A stretch of 40,332 nt of DNA from a virus, in IMG/VR virus record IMGVR_UViG_3300048588_000110, positions 1 to 40,332 of that record. One strand, 5' to 3'. Below are positions 31,787 through 40,211 of the stretch, in pieces. The notes under the pieces are model-generated. The model was not told the DNA's origin. It did not search any database and was given only the letters and a program-made list of their open reading frames with translations. The stretch's first letter is position 1; every line of letters begins with the position of its first letter. A program made the position numbers and the translations under genes.

Positions 31787-32503
31787 CTAAGTAGTTTTAA
31801 AATTGATTGAAAATTGTGCGGTATATTTTTTGAATCTGGCTTCCTGGTCATTATAATAATCTTCATCTATCTCTGTACCCCAAAAATCAAAGCCCAAACT
31901 GTAAGCTGCAATTCTTGAAGAACCAGAACCTAAATGAGTGTCAAGTATTTTATTGCCAGGTTTAGCAAATTTTTCGATCTGCCATTGATATAATACAACG
32001 GGTTTCTGAGTTGGGTGTATTCTTTTTTCATTTTTTCTCTTATCTCCTTGCTGTACATGGCCTTCGTTTATTGATTTACCTTGAAACATGCCACGCCACA
32101 TAAATCTAAAAATGTCAACTCTGTTGGTCATTGAATTATACGCCAATTCGCAGTTGCTTTGGTCGCTGCCGTCATTAACCTTATCCCATACAATTCTGCC
32201 AGGGCCAAAGGGTTGCTCATAGTAATTACACCCCCAAATAATTTGATTTTTTGAAACTCTAAATAATTCAGTAAAGTATTCACGGCTGGCTGGCTGGCTG
32301 TCCCAGTCTTTTTTCAAATAATTGCCATCAGGGACAAATAGCTTACTTCCGTTTGCTTGTTTTACGTGCTTTGATCGGTTTTTGCCACCATGTTCTCCAC
32401 GCCCATATTCTGGATCAACGATAGCTAAATCAAAATAGTTATCAGGATAGCGTTTCATCATTTGCATACAGTCCTCATTAGTAACTATGCTTATTGAGTT
32501 CAT
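31787..32503 (-). CDS. DNA methyltransferase (N6-adenine/N4-cytosine type)
   Basis: A 238-residue protein with DPEY at 30-33 in the place of the usual DPPY catalytic motif, HPTQKP at 163-168, DTHLGSGSS at 188-196 as the S-adenosylmethionine loop, and EID at 211-213. Motif IV before motif I gives the beta-class order. The second proline of DPPY is replaced by glutamate and the SAM motif is DTHLGSGSS rather than DPF-GSGT. It probably methylates phage DNA to avoid host restriction. No cognate restriction gene is nearby. Confidence 0.8.
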   Translation of the reverse strand: MNSISIVTNEDCMQMMKRYPDNYFDLAIVDPEYGRGEHGGKNRSKHVKQANGSKLFVPDGNYLKKDWDSQPASREYFTELFRVSKNQIIWGCNYYEQPFGPGRIVWDKVNDGSDQSNCELAYNSMTNRVDIFRFMWRGMFQGKSINEGHVQQGDKRKNEKRIHPTQKPVVLYQWQIEKFAKPGNKILDTHLGSGSSRIAAYSLGFDFWGTEIDEDYYNDQEARFKKYTAQFSINFKTT

Positions 32504-32517
32504 CTTGTAGGGTTAAA

Positions 32518-32549
32518 CCCTGCAGCAACCCGTCACGATCGCTGCAGGG
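32518..32549 (-). repeat. Inverted repeat between methyltransferase and upstream gene
   Basis: CCCTGCAGC at 32518-32526 and GCTGCAGGG at 32541-32549 form a perfect 9-base inverted repeat with a 14-base loop, in the 53-base gap before the methyltransferase. No T run follows on the minus strand. It may be a partial terminator, a processing stem or a binding site. Confidence 0.5.
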
Positions 32550-32556
32550 TAGTTAA

Positions 32557-33291
32557 TTAATTCGCCCAGATAATAGGCAGTTCATTCATTTTTGCCACTT
32601 CCTTTTCCAGAATTTCCTGCTTTCTGCTTTCAATCAACTCCAACAGTTCTACGGATTCAAACCAGAAACGCACGGCTGCATCAGTTGCTTCCAGGCAGAT
32701 TTCAACTGAAAAAATTACGTCCTCAAATCCTTTGAAGATTGGTATGTTCAGCACAAAAAATGTAGGAAGGTTCTCAGCCTGCACTGTCTTATTGAATGCC
32801 AGGTTTTTGTTCCCACGCTGGTCGCTTTCCTGGGAAAGATCAGATGCCGTTTTTACGTTCATCCGGGTGTAAGCATCCACCAGTTTTTGATACTGGCCCT
32901 GGTCATTAAAAAAGCGCCGGTTAAATTTCAGCAGCTTCAGCAGTTGCTCCCTGGTGAATAGATGGTTCTCGTTAATGTGGAACTGTTTCAGTTCATTGGT
33001 CAATTCCAGCTTTCCAACTACATGGGTTCCATGCTCATGGTTGGGGTTAGTTGCCAGGCTGATTGTCATATTTTCACGGTCAACAATTACAATGCTGGTT
33101 TTTTTATCTACCATTTGCTGCAGTTCTCCAATGGCTGGCCCAGCAGTATAATACCGGTGCTCATAATAGATGGCTGGGGCGCCGATGGTGCCTGCTATGC
33201 TTAAACTTTTGATTGCAGGTATAGGCGCAGCCGTCCCTTGCCTTACTTCAAACTCATTGCCGGTTACATTAAAATTCAGTTTCTGTTCCAT
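32557..33291 (-). CDS. Hypothetical protein, possibly DUF2303-like
   Basis: A 244-residue protein. The middle (FTREQLLKLLKFNRRFFNDQ) is helical, then comes LPTFFVLNIPIFKGFEDVIF and VEICLEATDAAVRFWFESVE, a pair of strands and a helix resembling DUF2303 (YfdQ-like) phage proteins of unknown function. It ends with a long helix. The similarity is weak and recalled from memory. It lies in the accessory block between the resolvase and the methyltransferase. Confidence 0.55.
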   Translation of the reverse strand: MEQKLNFNVTGNEFEVRQGTAAPIPAIKSLSIAGTIGAPAIYYEHRYYTAGPAIGELQQMVDKKTSIVIVDRENMTISLATNPNHEHGTHVVGKLELTNELKQFHINENHLFTREQLLKLLKFNRRFFNDQGQYQKLVDAYTRMNVKTASDLSQESDQRGNKNLAFNKTVQAENLPTFFVLNIPIFKGFEDVIFSVEICLEATDAAVRFWFESVELLELIESRKQEILEKEVAKMNELPIIWAN

Positions 33292-33322
33292 TTTTAAAAT
33301 TGATTATTGGTTAAAAAAAGAG

Positions 33323-33736
33323 TTACATCACTTTGCGGTGGATGAATAGCCGGGCCTGTTTTTCGGATGGTAGCAGGCGCCTGGTTTCCAGCAGGTAGCC
33401 ATCCTCGTCATATATTTCCATCATCTCCGTTTCATGGTTGGCCATGTGGTACAGGGTGCCATCCACTTTTTTCTGCTTAGAACGGATCTCGTGCAGCAGC
33501 ATGTTGTTTTCAATGGCCAGCGGATCCATCTGCAGCTTAAACTCTTTCATGGCGCTGGCTTTCTTTTCGGCCAGGTCAGAAAGTTTAATGGAATTGTCAG
33601 CCAGCAGTTCACGCTTGGCAGTCACTTCTTCATCCGTTAATGGTTTCAGGTAGGTGGTGTTTTCAACCTTTTCACTGTTAGATTCCATGATCGCCTTTCT
33701 TTCTTTGGCGCTCACTTCAGGCATAAATTGTTGCAT
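33323..33736 (-). CDS. Hypothetical coiled-coil protein
   Basis: A 137-residue charged helical protein (ERKAIMESNSEKVENT, LSDLAEKKASAMKEFKLQMD, then ENNMLLHEIRSKQKKVDG) with a C-terminal DEDGYLLETRRLLPSEKQAR. No family recognised. An ATG 16 codons later is an alternative start. It is 31 bases from both neighbours in the accessory block. Confidence 0.65.
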   Translation of the reverse strand: MQQFMPEVSAKERKAIMESNSEKVENTTYLKPLTDEEVTAKRELLADNSIKLSDLAEKKASAMKEFKLQMDPLAIENNMLLHEIRSKQKKVDGTLYHMANHETEMMEIYDEDGYLLETRRLLPSEKQARLFIHRKVM

Positions 33737-33767
33737 GATTTTAATATTGAGGGTTAAAAAAAACTGT

Positions 33768-34211
33768 TTAAATCCCGTACACCATCATTGCGGCATCCCG
33801 GGAGTGTTCATTGGTTTGTTCCTTCCAGCCGGTGATCTTTTGGAAGGTCATGGCCGGTAGCTTGGTCCGTACATTTTTCGGGTGTACCAGCATGTACTGT
33901 ATCTTATGATCATCCAGAAAGTCCTGCCAGATACTGCAGTCCCGTTCGATCGATCCGGCGCCCTTCATCCGTTCTTTGCCGGTATCCCCGAACCAGGTGC
34001 GCTTCCGCGCATCTTCCAGCCGGACCACCACGTTGTCAATGCCGTGCTCCGTTGCATACTGTTTCACGTAAAACAGTGCATGGTGTATTTTCATACCACC
34101 AACTGATTCAAAGCGCTTGTTATACCCATCCCATACCGCCAGGCCGGTTTTAGTACCAGGGTCAATGCCTATCCAGTACCTGGGTCCAATTTTTTTGGCA
34201 GCTGCTTTCAT
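33768..34211 (-). CDS. RuvC-like Holliday junction resolvase
   Basis: A 147-residue protein with an RNase-H-like fold: YWIGIDPGTKTGLAVWD at 12-28 (D17), VVVRLEDARK at 61-70 (E66), and NEHSRDAAMMVYG at 134-146 (H136, D139). These are the acidic residues of RuvC-type resolvases. In phages such enzymes cut branched DNA before packaging. Its ATG overlaps the stop of the small lipoprotein gene. Confidence 0.85.
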   Translation of the reverse strand: MKAAAKKIGPRYWIGIDPGTKTGLAVWDGYNKRFESVGGMKIHHALFYVKQYATEHGIDNVVVRLEDARKRTWFGDTGKERMKGAGSIERDCSIWQDFLDDHKIQYMLVHPKNVRTKLPAMTFQKITGWKEQTNEHSRDAAMMVYGI

Positions 34212-34408
34212 TGCTTGTGCATTTTTTTCCAGAATTTCAAAACGTCCTTTGTTGAGGTGCCGGTGCCAATGGTTCCGGGACTGGTGCAGGTCTTACCGTG
34301 CCTACGGTATGCCTGGTTAGCTGGGCTGCAGGAGGACAAAAAAAGCAGTACAATCAATGCCTCAACAATCAGGCTAATGGTCACTGTTTTCCAAAATTTG
34401 CGTGTCAT
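34208..34408 (-). CDS. Small lipoprotein in the early region
   Basis: A 66-residue protein starting at the ATG 34408: basic start MTRKFWK, hydrophobic helix TISLIVEALIVLLFL, lipobox LSSC with the lipidated cysteine at 27, then a short polar tail with one more cysteine and a basic end (FWKKMHKQ). It is probably exported and lipidated. It sits between a helicase loader and a resolvase, away from the lysis genes, so a role in superinfection exclusion or envelope protection is as possible as lysis; function unknown. Confidence 0.65.
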   Translation of the reverse strand: MTRKFWKTVTISLIVEALIVLLFLSSCSPANQAYRRHGKTCTSPGTIGTGTSTKDVLKFWKKMHKQ

Positions 34409-34499
34409 TTCGTGTTTATTTGGGTTAAAAACTGGGTTGCATGTGTAGGCATAGGGCACGGACAGATACGGCGCTCAGCAGGCTGGTGATGGCTCTCAG

Positions 34500-35351
34500 C
34501 TATATTCTACGGTCATGGCCTGGTAGTTCGATAAAATTGAACATCTCACGCATCCGGCTCCGTACCCTGCTGTCATACTTTTGCTGCAGTTCATTACCGG
34601 TCAAGTTGGTGGTGCAGTGGAAATACTTAAACACCGCCTTGTCCGTAGCTTCATCATAAATCCGGCTTATTACCCGTGCCATCACATTCTCACGGTTGCC
34701 AAAATGGTTTTTGATTTCCTCGTCACCCAGATCATCAAAGCAGATACCGATGGGTGATTGGTAGAAAAATTCCGGTGTAGGCTCACAGCGCCACGGCTGG
34801 CTGAAACGGGTAATAACTGCATCCCCATCTGCCTCAAAAAAGCTGGTAATTCGTTTGGTCGGCACTACCACGTAAGAGCGCCCAGGCGTCCGGCTAAATA
34901 ATTCCATCAGTACGGTTTTGCCGGTACCCCTCACCGGGCTGCTGAGCATTAAGCCCTTCCGGAAAGTGTAATTGTGTTCCTGGCCATCATGGCCTATGTA
35001 GGTCTGCTGTTCAAAAGCTGGGTCACCGGTAAAATACAGCAGCAGCAGATCAAATACTTTGCGGTTGTTATCATCCACGGAAAACCTAAATGGCAAGCGC
35101 TTTGCACGTTCCCGCAGTTCAAACAGCAGCTGGTCCTTAGTCCATGGTTTTTTCATTTGCTCAATGGCCTGCAGGCGCTGCTGCTCAGCTTCCTGTTCTT
35201 CCAGCTTTCTGGCTTTCATCATCCGGGCACGGTACAGGGCTGCCTGCACTTCCGTTTCCGTCAGCTGAATATGGCTATAGTCCTCGAAAAACTTTTGTTC
35301 CATTTTCGGCATCAGCGTGCTCAATGGTTGTGGTTCGTTGGTTTGCTCCAT
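34500..35351 (-). CDS. DnaC-like helicase loader (AAA+ ATPase)
   Basis: A 283-residue protein. An N-terminal helical, Q- and E-rich part (30-75) is followed by an AAA+ core: Walker A SSPVRGTGKT at 137-146, Walker B IGICFDDLGD at 201-210, sensor TTN at 247-249, and arginines in SRVRSRMREM at 261-270. The closing FNFIELPGHDRR is typical of DnaC/IstB-like loaders. It presumably loads the host or phage replicative helicase. Its start overlaps the initiator gene by 77 bases in another frame. No DnaB-like helicase is in the window. Confidence 0.85.
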   Translation of the reverse strand: MEQTNEPQPLSTLMPKMEQKFFEDYSHIQLTETEVQAALYRARMMKARKLEEQEAEQQRLQAIEQMKKPWTKDQLLFELRERAKRLPFRFSVDDNNRKVFDLLLLYFTGDPAFEQQTYIGHDGQEHNYTFRKGLMLSSPVRGTGKTVLMELFSRTPGRSYVVVPTKRITSFFEADGDAVITRFSQPWRCEPTPEFFYQSPIGICFDDLGDEEIKNHFGNRENVMARVISRIYDEATDKAVFKYFHCTTNLTGNELQQKYDSRVRSRMREMFNFIELPGHDRRI

Positions 35352-36102
35352 TGGTAGTATGTTTTTTGGTTATCAATTTTCCTTCCCGGTAATCGCGCTG
35401 CATCCAGTTCTGGATGGTAAGTGCCCAGTCCAATTTTTTTTGGCCATTGCTCATTGACCAGGTTAAGGCAGCTTGATGGTAGTGGTGTAAGTCCGCGGTA
35501 TCAAAGGGGTGTTTACCCAGAAAGTACATTTCAAGGTTTTCAATATTGGCATACGGCGAAGCGTCAAACAGATGTTTATTTTTTTTATAGGCGGGTGTAG
35601 CCGGTGCAGCCGGCTTCTTTCTCTCTACTTCTTTATCGTTCTTTTCATTCTTATCATTCTTTTCATTCTTTTCATTCTTGTTTATGTCTGTCTGCTTTAC
35701 TGTTTGCTGTCCGTCTGCTTTGCAATTTGCTTTACTGTCTGCTTTACTATCTGCTGTATAATCTGCCTTACTATCATCCTGGTAATCATTGTAACAAACT
35801 ATTGATAACAAAGTAGTTACATTGTTTTTTTGCCTTACTATCTGCCCGTCCTCTTCCAACTCAGTTAAAAAGCGCTCAACCTTACCACGGCTCCACTGCC
35901 AGCGCTGGCCCAATTTTTCTATGCCGAAGCCTACCTGGCCACGTTTGACCGTTACTTTGATACCCCTCACCCGGAAATACCCGGTTTCGTGATTGGCTAA
36001 TAAAAGGAGATCAACCCAGGCCATATTCCTGCAGAAAGGCTCTGAGAAATAACTGGCGTTATCCATCATTTTGCGGTGCAGCTTTATCCATCCTGCATTC
36101 AT
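35275..36102 (-). CDS. Replication initiator-like protein with variable linker
   Basis: A 275-residue protein. Residues 1-105 start MNAGWIKLHRKMMDNASYF and contain a winged-helix (GFGIEKLGQRWQWSRGKVERFL), as in phage replisome organiser / DnaD-like initiators. Residues 108-160 are a low-complexity linker made of D-S-K-A-D units and N-E-K/N-D-K units. The C-terminal part (170-275) has a small conserved domain (YFLGKHPFDTADLHHYHQAA, LDWALTIQNWMQRD). It probably binds the origin and recruits the loader encoded next to it. Confidence 0.75.
   Translation of the reverse strand: MNAGWIKLHRKMMDNASYFSEPFCRNMAWVDLLLLANHETGYFRVRGIKVTVKRGQVGFGIEKLGQRWQWSRGKVERFLTELEEDGQIVRQKNNVTTLLSIVCYNDYQDDSKADYTADSKADSKANCKADGQQTVKQTDINKNEKNEKNDKNEKNDKEVERKKPAAPATPAYKKNKHLFDASPYANIENLEMYFLGKHPFDTADLHHYHQAALTWSMSNGQKKLDWALTIQNWMQRDYREGKLITKKHTTNGANQRTTTIEHADAENGTKVFRGL
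35635..35790 (-). repeat. Short tandem repeats coding for the initiator linker
   Basis: The minus strand holds imperfect 9- to 15-base units coding for N-E-K/N-D-K (about 35640-35685) and 12-base units related to AGCAGACAGTAA coding for A-D-S-K (about 35695-35785). Such repeats can change length by slippage without changing the frame when whole units of three bases are lost. Confidence 0.6.
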
Positions 36103-36137
36103 ATCCAGTTTTCTTTTGCGTTATGCAACAATATTAC

Positions 36138-36153
36138 AATGTTTTTGCAATAT
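36138..36153 (-). repeat. 16-mer repeat shared with the early promoter region
   Basis: AATGTTTTTGCAATAT (plus strand) lies here, upstream of the initiator gene, and again at 40259-40274 upstream of promoter P3. It is AT-rich but exact over 16 bases. A weak -7-like box, TAATATTG, is next to it on the minus strand (36129-36136). It may be a regulator site. Confidence 0.4.
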
Positions 36154-36157
36154 TTAT

Positions 36158-36349
36158 TTAAAAAAAATTTATTTGCTGGGAAGGCTTATTCGGTGCAATG
36201 TTCAGCGCCTGCAGCTGCTGGTCCACCCGGCTTTCCAGGCGCCTGGCTTCCCGAAGGTTGCTATCTGTACGGCTGCTGAAATACTTAATTTGCGCCTCAC
36301 GCATAGCCTGCACCAGTTTAAAAAAATCAGTCAATTGCTGCTGGTTCAT
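36158..36349 (-). CDS. Small conserved helical protein
   Basis: A 63-residue helical protein (MNQQQLTDFFKLVQAMREAQ, then NLREARRLESRVDQQLQAL). The 'FF-LV--MR-AQ--YF--R----L--A--LE--VD' pattern is one I know from small proteins beside phage replication genes in Bacteroidota; function unknown. Its start lies inside the end of the helicase gene (23 bases of overlap). Confidence 0.65.
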   Translation of the reverse strand: MNQQQLTDFFKLVQAMREAQIKYFSSRTDSNLREARRLESRVDQQLQALNIAPNKPSQQINFF

Positions 36350-38000
36350 TCGTAGTTTTTTTGTTGGTAAATAAATCCATCAGTTCATCAATAAATTCAT
36401 CCTCAATGCCATCATTGCCACCAGTTACCGCCTGGGCTATGGTTTTCTTCTTTTGAATTAACTCATAGCAATATTCGTCAATGGTATTGCGTCCCAGGAA
36501 GTAGGTACACTGCACGCTGTCATGCTGGCCAATCCGGTGGGCACGATCCTCACACTGCTCACAATCTGCAAACGTCCAGGGAAATTCTACAAAGCCCACC
36601 CGGGAACTCGCGGTTAAGGTTAACCCCACGCCTGCAGCTTTGATACTGCAGATAATTACACGCATGTTCGGGTCTGTTTGAAAGGCGTCAACGGCCTGCT
36701 GACGCTGCTCATGGGTTACCCCTCCGGCAATCATACCAGCATGAGGATAGGCAGCTTTCAATGCCTGGGCCACTTCCTTCAGATGGACAAACAGAATCAC
36801 CTTTTCACCTGCATCCAGAATTTCATCCACGTAATCACGTACCTCATTCAATTTGCCCCTGGCGCTTATGTTTTTCAGTATGCCCATCTGTACCATAACC
36901 TCACCCCGCAGTTTCCGGCGAATCTCTGCATCCGTGCAGCCCTTAATCTCTTTGAGGTATTTCACGAAATGGTTTTCAGCAATGGTGTACTCATTCCGGG
37001 TGGTAATATCACACCCCAGTACCTGGCGCATTTTATCAGGCAGGTCTTTCAGTACCTCTTTTTTCTCTCTACGGAAGAAACAGGTGGTATGCAGCCGGTA
37101 GTTTAATTCACGCAGATTATTGGCCCCTGAACCACCATCACAGTACCGTCCCATAAAATGCTTATACCCACCAAAGTCACCCAGGCGCTGAATGATGTGC
37201 AGCTGGCTCACCAGGTCTTTCGGTTTATTGATTACCGGGGTACCTGTCAATGCCAGCACGTACTCCTTACCCTTTGCCAGCCCCATCATAAACTTGGATT
37301 GTTGAGTGCTGCCATCTTTGCACCGGTGACTTTCATCAATAATCACACTCTTAAACAGGTCAATGTTGGCATTGAATTTTATGTGGTTCAATCGCAGGGG
37401 TGCATCTTTCTCTTTATAAATGCCCTCCACGAAATACTTTTTCAGGCTTTCATAGTTCACAATAAACACATCAACCAGGCCCATTTTTGCATACTGCTGC
37501 CAGGTTTTCTTCACCCGGTCATTCAATACCATTGCCCGGCGGTTGGTCCATAACCCCCACTCCCGTTTCCAGTTTTCTTTCAGTGTAGCAGGGCACACCA
37601 CAATGCAGGGAAAGGCATTGGCGCCTTGTACGATTCCAATGCTTTGCCCGGTCTTACCCAGGCCTGGCTGGTCCCCAATGATCAGGCGCTTTAATTCCAG
37701 CCCCCTGGCTATACCCTGGCGCTGGTAAGGGAATGGCTCACGTTTAAGGGCAATGTCAAAATGAACATCTGGCAGCGGTGGTATATCATCCCAGATTTCA
37801 GGCCGGTTGGCAATATCATCATCCAGCACATGGAACTTTTTTTTCAAGGCATTTACCTCTGGGGTACGGTCCAGCGGGATGGTCCAGGTTTTAGTGCTAT
37901 TGTTCCACTTGGAGCCCGGTATCTCCTTTACCGCTTTTACTTTCAGATAGTCATAATCAAATTGCACCAGGTACCCCTGGGGAGTTTCTTTGATGGTCAT
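36327..38000 (-). CDS. SNF2-type DNA helicase/translocase
   Basis: A 557-residue protein. Residues 1-60 resemble a HARP-like domain (GSKWNNSTKTWTIP). The SNF2 motor follows: Walker A IIGDQPGLGKTGQS at 107-120, DESH at 222-225, TGTP at 252-255, and motif VI QCEDRAHRIGQ near 505. This arrangement resembles SMARCAL1-type annealing helicases, common in phages. It probably remodels forks or drives recombination with the neighbouring exonuclease. It overlaps the next small gene by ATGA. Confidence 0.85.
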   Translation of the reverse strand: MTIKETPQGYLVQFDYDYLKVKAVKEIPGSKWNNSTKTWTIPLDRTPEVNALKKKFHVLDDDIANRPEIWDDIPPLPDVHFDIALKREPFPYQRQGIARGLELKRLIIGDQPGLGKTGQSIGIVQGANAFPCIVVCPATLKENWKREWGLWTNRRAMVLNDRVKKTWQQYAKMGLVDVFIVNYESLKKYFVEGIYKEKDAPLRLNHIKFNANIDLFKSVIIDESHRCKDGSTQQSKFMMGLAKGKEYVLALTGTPVINKPKDLVSQLHIIQRLGDFGGYKHFMGRYCDGGSGANNLRELNYRLHTTCFFRREKKEVLKDLPDKMRQVLGCDITTRNEYTIAENHFVKYLKEIKGCTDAEIRRKLRGEVMVQMGILKNISARGKLNEVRDYVDEILDAGEKVILFVHLKEVAQALKAAYPHAGMIAGGVTHEQRQQAVDAFQTDPNMRVIICSIKAAGVGLTLTASSRVGFVEFPWTFADCEQCEDRAHRIGQHDSVQCTYFLGRNTIDEYCYELIQKKKTIAQAVTGGNDGIEDEFIDELMDLFTNKKTTNEPAAID

Positions 38001-38278
38001 GCATTTCGATTGAATTGGTTATAAAATTTTCTCCGGCTGTCATTGCCGTGCAGCTGTCTAATGGAATTAATGTTCACCAGGCACCGTCCTTTGCGGTCCT
38101 TCCGTAGTATGTTTTTCACGGTTTTATACTGGCGCCCACTGGCTGGGAAAAAACCTACTGGCACCTGCTTACCTGTGTACAGTTTAAAGCCGTGGATGCC
38201 GTTGTGATTGGTTGCTGGCAGCAGGTACTTCCCCTGCAGCAGCTGGCCCAATAGATTGATGTTGGTTGTTCGTTTCAT
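37997..38278 (-). CDS. Small basic hypothetical protein
   Basis: A 93-residue, highly basic protein (RQYKTVKNILRKDRKGRCLV, NDSRRKFYNQFNRNA) between the exonuclease and helicase genes, overlapping both by one to four bases. No family recognised. The charge and location suggest nucleic-acid binding in the replication/recombination module. Confidence 0.6.
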   Translation of the reverse strand: MKRTTNINLLGQLLQGKYLLPATNHNGIHGFKLYTGKQVPVGFFPASGRQYKTVKNILRKDRKGRCLVNINSIRQLHGNDSRRKFYNQFNRNA

Positions 38279-38937
38279 CAGGCAGAAATTTTAAAGTCAT
38301 TGAATAGTGTATAGTACAGCCAACTCAGTTCGCTGTACAGTTCTTTACCTGCTTTGAACATTTCATCACCCCTACGGATGGCAACTTTGAAGATTTTCAG
38401 ATTAACCTTAGACTGGCCAATCAGCATAAAGCGGTCCACGCCTTCAATATCCATGTACAGTGCCGCCTGGCGGTTGTACTGGTAATTCCAGATACTTTCA
38501 ATAAACTGCTTTTCAGTAGTGCAGGCAGTGGTTTTCAGATCGGCGCAAATGTCTAGGGTTGGCTTGGCATAGAAATCCCACTTACAGCGGTAATCCATTT
38601 TAAAATCCATCCCCAGGTGGTGGACCGGCATACCGTAGGCAGTGCTCACTTTTTGCCCTTCGCTGTACTGGTGCAGCTGCTTACAAAATGGATCCTCCAA
38701 AAATTTACGTTTCATCTGTACTGCCAACTCCCACTGATCAACCGGGTACACAAAGCCATCCAGGGACCTGGCCAGAAAGTCAACTTTGTGGGGCTCGGTG
38801 AGCATGGCATCCAGCAGGCTGCCAAAACGAAAGGCATTTTCCAGGTCCAGTACGTACCCAGGCCCGTACAGATATTTGTACAAGGCAGTGAGGTCAGAAT
38901 TACTAACCTCACGCCTGTTATAATATTGGTCCTTCAT
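38278..38937 (-). CDS. PD-(D/E)XK exonuclease-like protein
   Basis: A 219-residue protein with RFGSLLDAMLTEP at 37-49, CKWDFYAKPTLDICADLKTT at 118-137 (D121 and the D-L-K triplet D133-K135), and NYQYNRQAALYMDIEGVDRF at 151-170. This is the motif set of RecE/YqaJ/Cas4-like exonucleases (PDDEXK). It probably resects DNA ends for phage recombination, together with a single-strand annealing protein that I do not clearly see. The gene lies three bases after the coiled-coil protein gene. Confidence 0.8.
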   Translation of the reverse strand: MKDQYYNRREVSNSDLTALYKYLYGPGYVLDLENAFRFGSLLDAMLTEPHKVDFLARSLDGFVYPVDQWELAVQMKRKFLEDPFCKQLHQYSEGQKVSTAYGMPVHHLGMDFKMDYRCKWDFYAKPTLDICADLKTTACTTEKQFIESIWNYQYNRQAALYMDIEGVDRFMLIGQSKVNLKIFKVAIRRGDEMFKAGKELYSELSWLYYTLFNDFKISA

Positions 38938-38940
38938 TGG

Positions 38941-40197
38941 TTATTTCGTTGCACGGTTAACCGCCTTCACCACAGAATTGTACTCCACATACTTGCTTTC
39001 AATCCGGGTGCCGTCCTTCTTAGCAATATCCTCCGCATACTTTTTCATGGCATTCAGGGTTTTCTTACCCATATCCTCAATGGTCATTTCAGCACAATTG
39101 CGCATGTAGAAGAATTGAAAGATTTCAGCCCATCCAGCATGGTGCTTAACAACTATCTCAAAGGAATTGCGCACTTCGCCCACCTGCTGCATAGCCTCCG
39201 CAGTTTCAGCCGTTTGCTCAAACATGGCCACCGCCTGGCCCTGGGCTTTCTGCAGTTGTGCCTGCTCAGCCAGTTTCTTTTCAGCTTCCTCCCGTTCCTG
39301 CTTAATACGCAGCTGCTCAGCTTCCTCCCGCTTGCGTTTTTCATCCTGCATCCTGGCATACTCCGCTGCGTCACGTTCCTGGGCTTCTTTCATTTTCAGC
39401 AGTTCATCCTTCAACCCTGGCAGCTTTTCCAGCAGTTCATTTTTCAGCAGATCAATGTGGGTTTTAAAGCTGGTAAAGAAAGCCTCAAACGGATAGGCTG
39501 TGTGGGCTTTCGGCTGCAGTTCCAGGTAATCTTCCTCTTTCAGCAGATCAAACTGCTGGCGGGGTAATTCATAAGCAATAACCTCATGCAGTTTTTCTCT
39601 GGGGAATTCTGTTTTCAGGCCACTTAAACCGGCTTTCTTATCATCAAAATTTTCCAGGGTAATTTCACTAAAGGCTTTTGTCAATGACTGTTTGCGCCGG
39701 TCTTGGAAGGCAAGCAAACTCCTGCCAATCGTTTCATGCACCCAGGCAACAAACTCAGTACGCTGGCCCTGGTGCTTAAATTTCAGTTCTGCCAGGCGCT
39801 TGGCTTCCTCATTCCTGCGAATCACCTCAGCAGCCCAGTCATTCCGAAAATGCTGCAGCTGGTTGGGTATGCTGTTGGCAGACTTGATATCCAGTTCCTT
39901 TTCATTGCTGGTGTACAGTTTTTTGATTTCATCAAAAATCTGGGTAATAGGTGCCCGGTCATTCTTCATGCGTTCCAGGGTCTTATTGATTTTAACCAGA
40001 TAGCCCTTGATGCTTTCATCCAGCTGCTCATTCATACCCAGGCCTGCCTGGTCAAGTAACTGTTTGCCGGCATTCATTGCAGCCATCCGGCTATTTACGT
40101 GCTGCTTTAATACAGGGCCAGCCTGCTGAAACAGCTGGCTAGATTGCTCAATAATGGCCAGTTCCTGGCTCATTGGGGTTTCTACTGTTGTGCTCAT
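38941..40197 (-). CDS. Coiled-coil protein, first gene of the early operon
   Basis: A 418-residue protein. The N-terminal 130 residues are helical (IIEQSSQLFQQAGPVLKQHV); residues 270-325 form a strong charged coiled coil (ARMQDEKRKREEAEQLRIKQ). The last about 75 residues make a compact domain (IVVKHHAGWAEIFQFFYMRN, then CAEMTIEDMGKKTLNAMKKY). I do not recognise an annealase motif, but it is paired with an exonuclease as such proteins often are. It starts 22 bases after promoter P3. Confidence 0.65.
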   Translation of the reverse strand: MSTTVETPMSQELAIIEQSSQLFQQAGPVLKQHVNSRMAAMNAGKQLLDQAGLGMNEQLDESIKGYLVKINKTLERMKNDRAPITQIFDEIKKLYTSNEKELDIKSANSIPNQLQHFRNDWAAEVIRRNEEAKRLAELKFKHQGQRTEFVAWVHETIGRSLLAFQDRRKQSLTKAFSEITLENFDDKKAGLSGLKTEFPREKLHEVIAYELPRQQFDLLKEEDYLELQPKAHTAYPFEAFFTSFKTHIDLLKNELLEKLPGLKDELLKMKEAQERDAAEYARMQDEKRKREEAEQLRIKQEREEAEKKLAEQAQLQKAQGQAVAMFEQTAETAEAMQQVGEVRNSFEIVVKHHAGWAEIFQFFYMRNCAEMTIEDMGKKTLNAMKKYAEDIAKKDGTRIESKYVEYNSVVKAVNRATK

Positions 40198-40211
40198 TGC
40201 GTTTAAATTTT

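Noticed and set aside
38617-39567. Long open frame on the plus strand (316 codons) opposite the exonuclease and coiled-coil genes
   Set aside because: Its leucine/phenylalanine-rich translation is what the complement of a charged coiled coil (GAA, AAG, CAG codons) gives; the minus-strand proteins are well supported.
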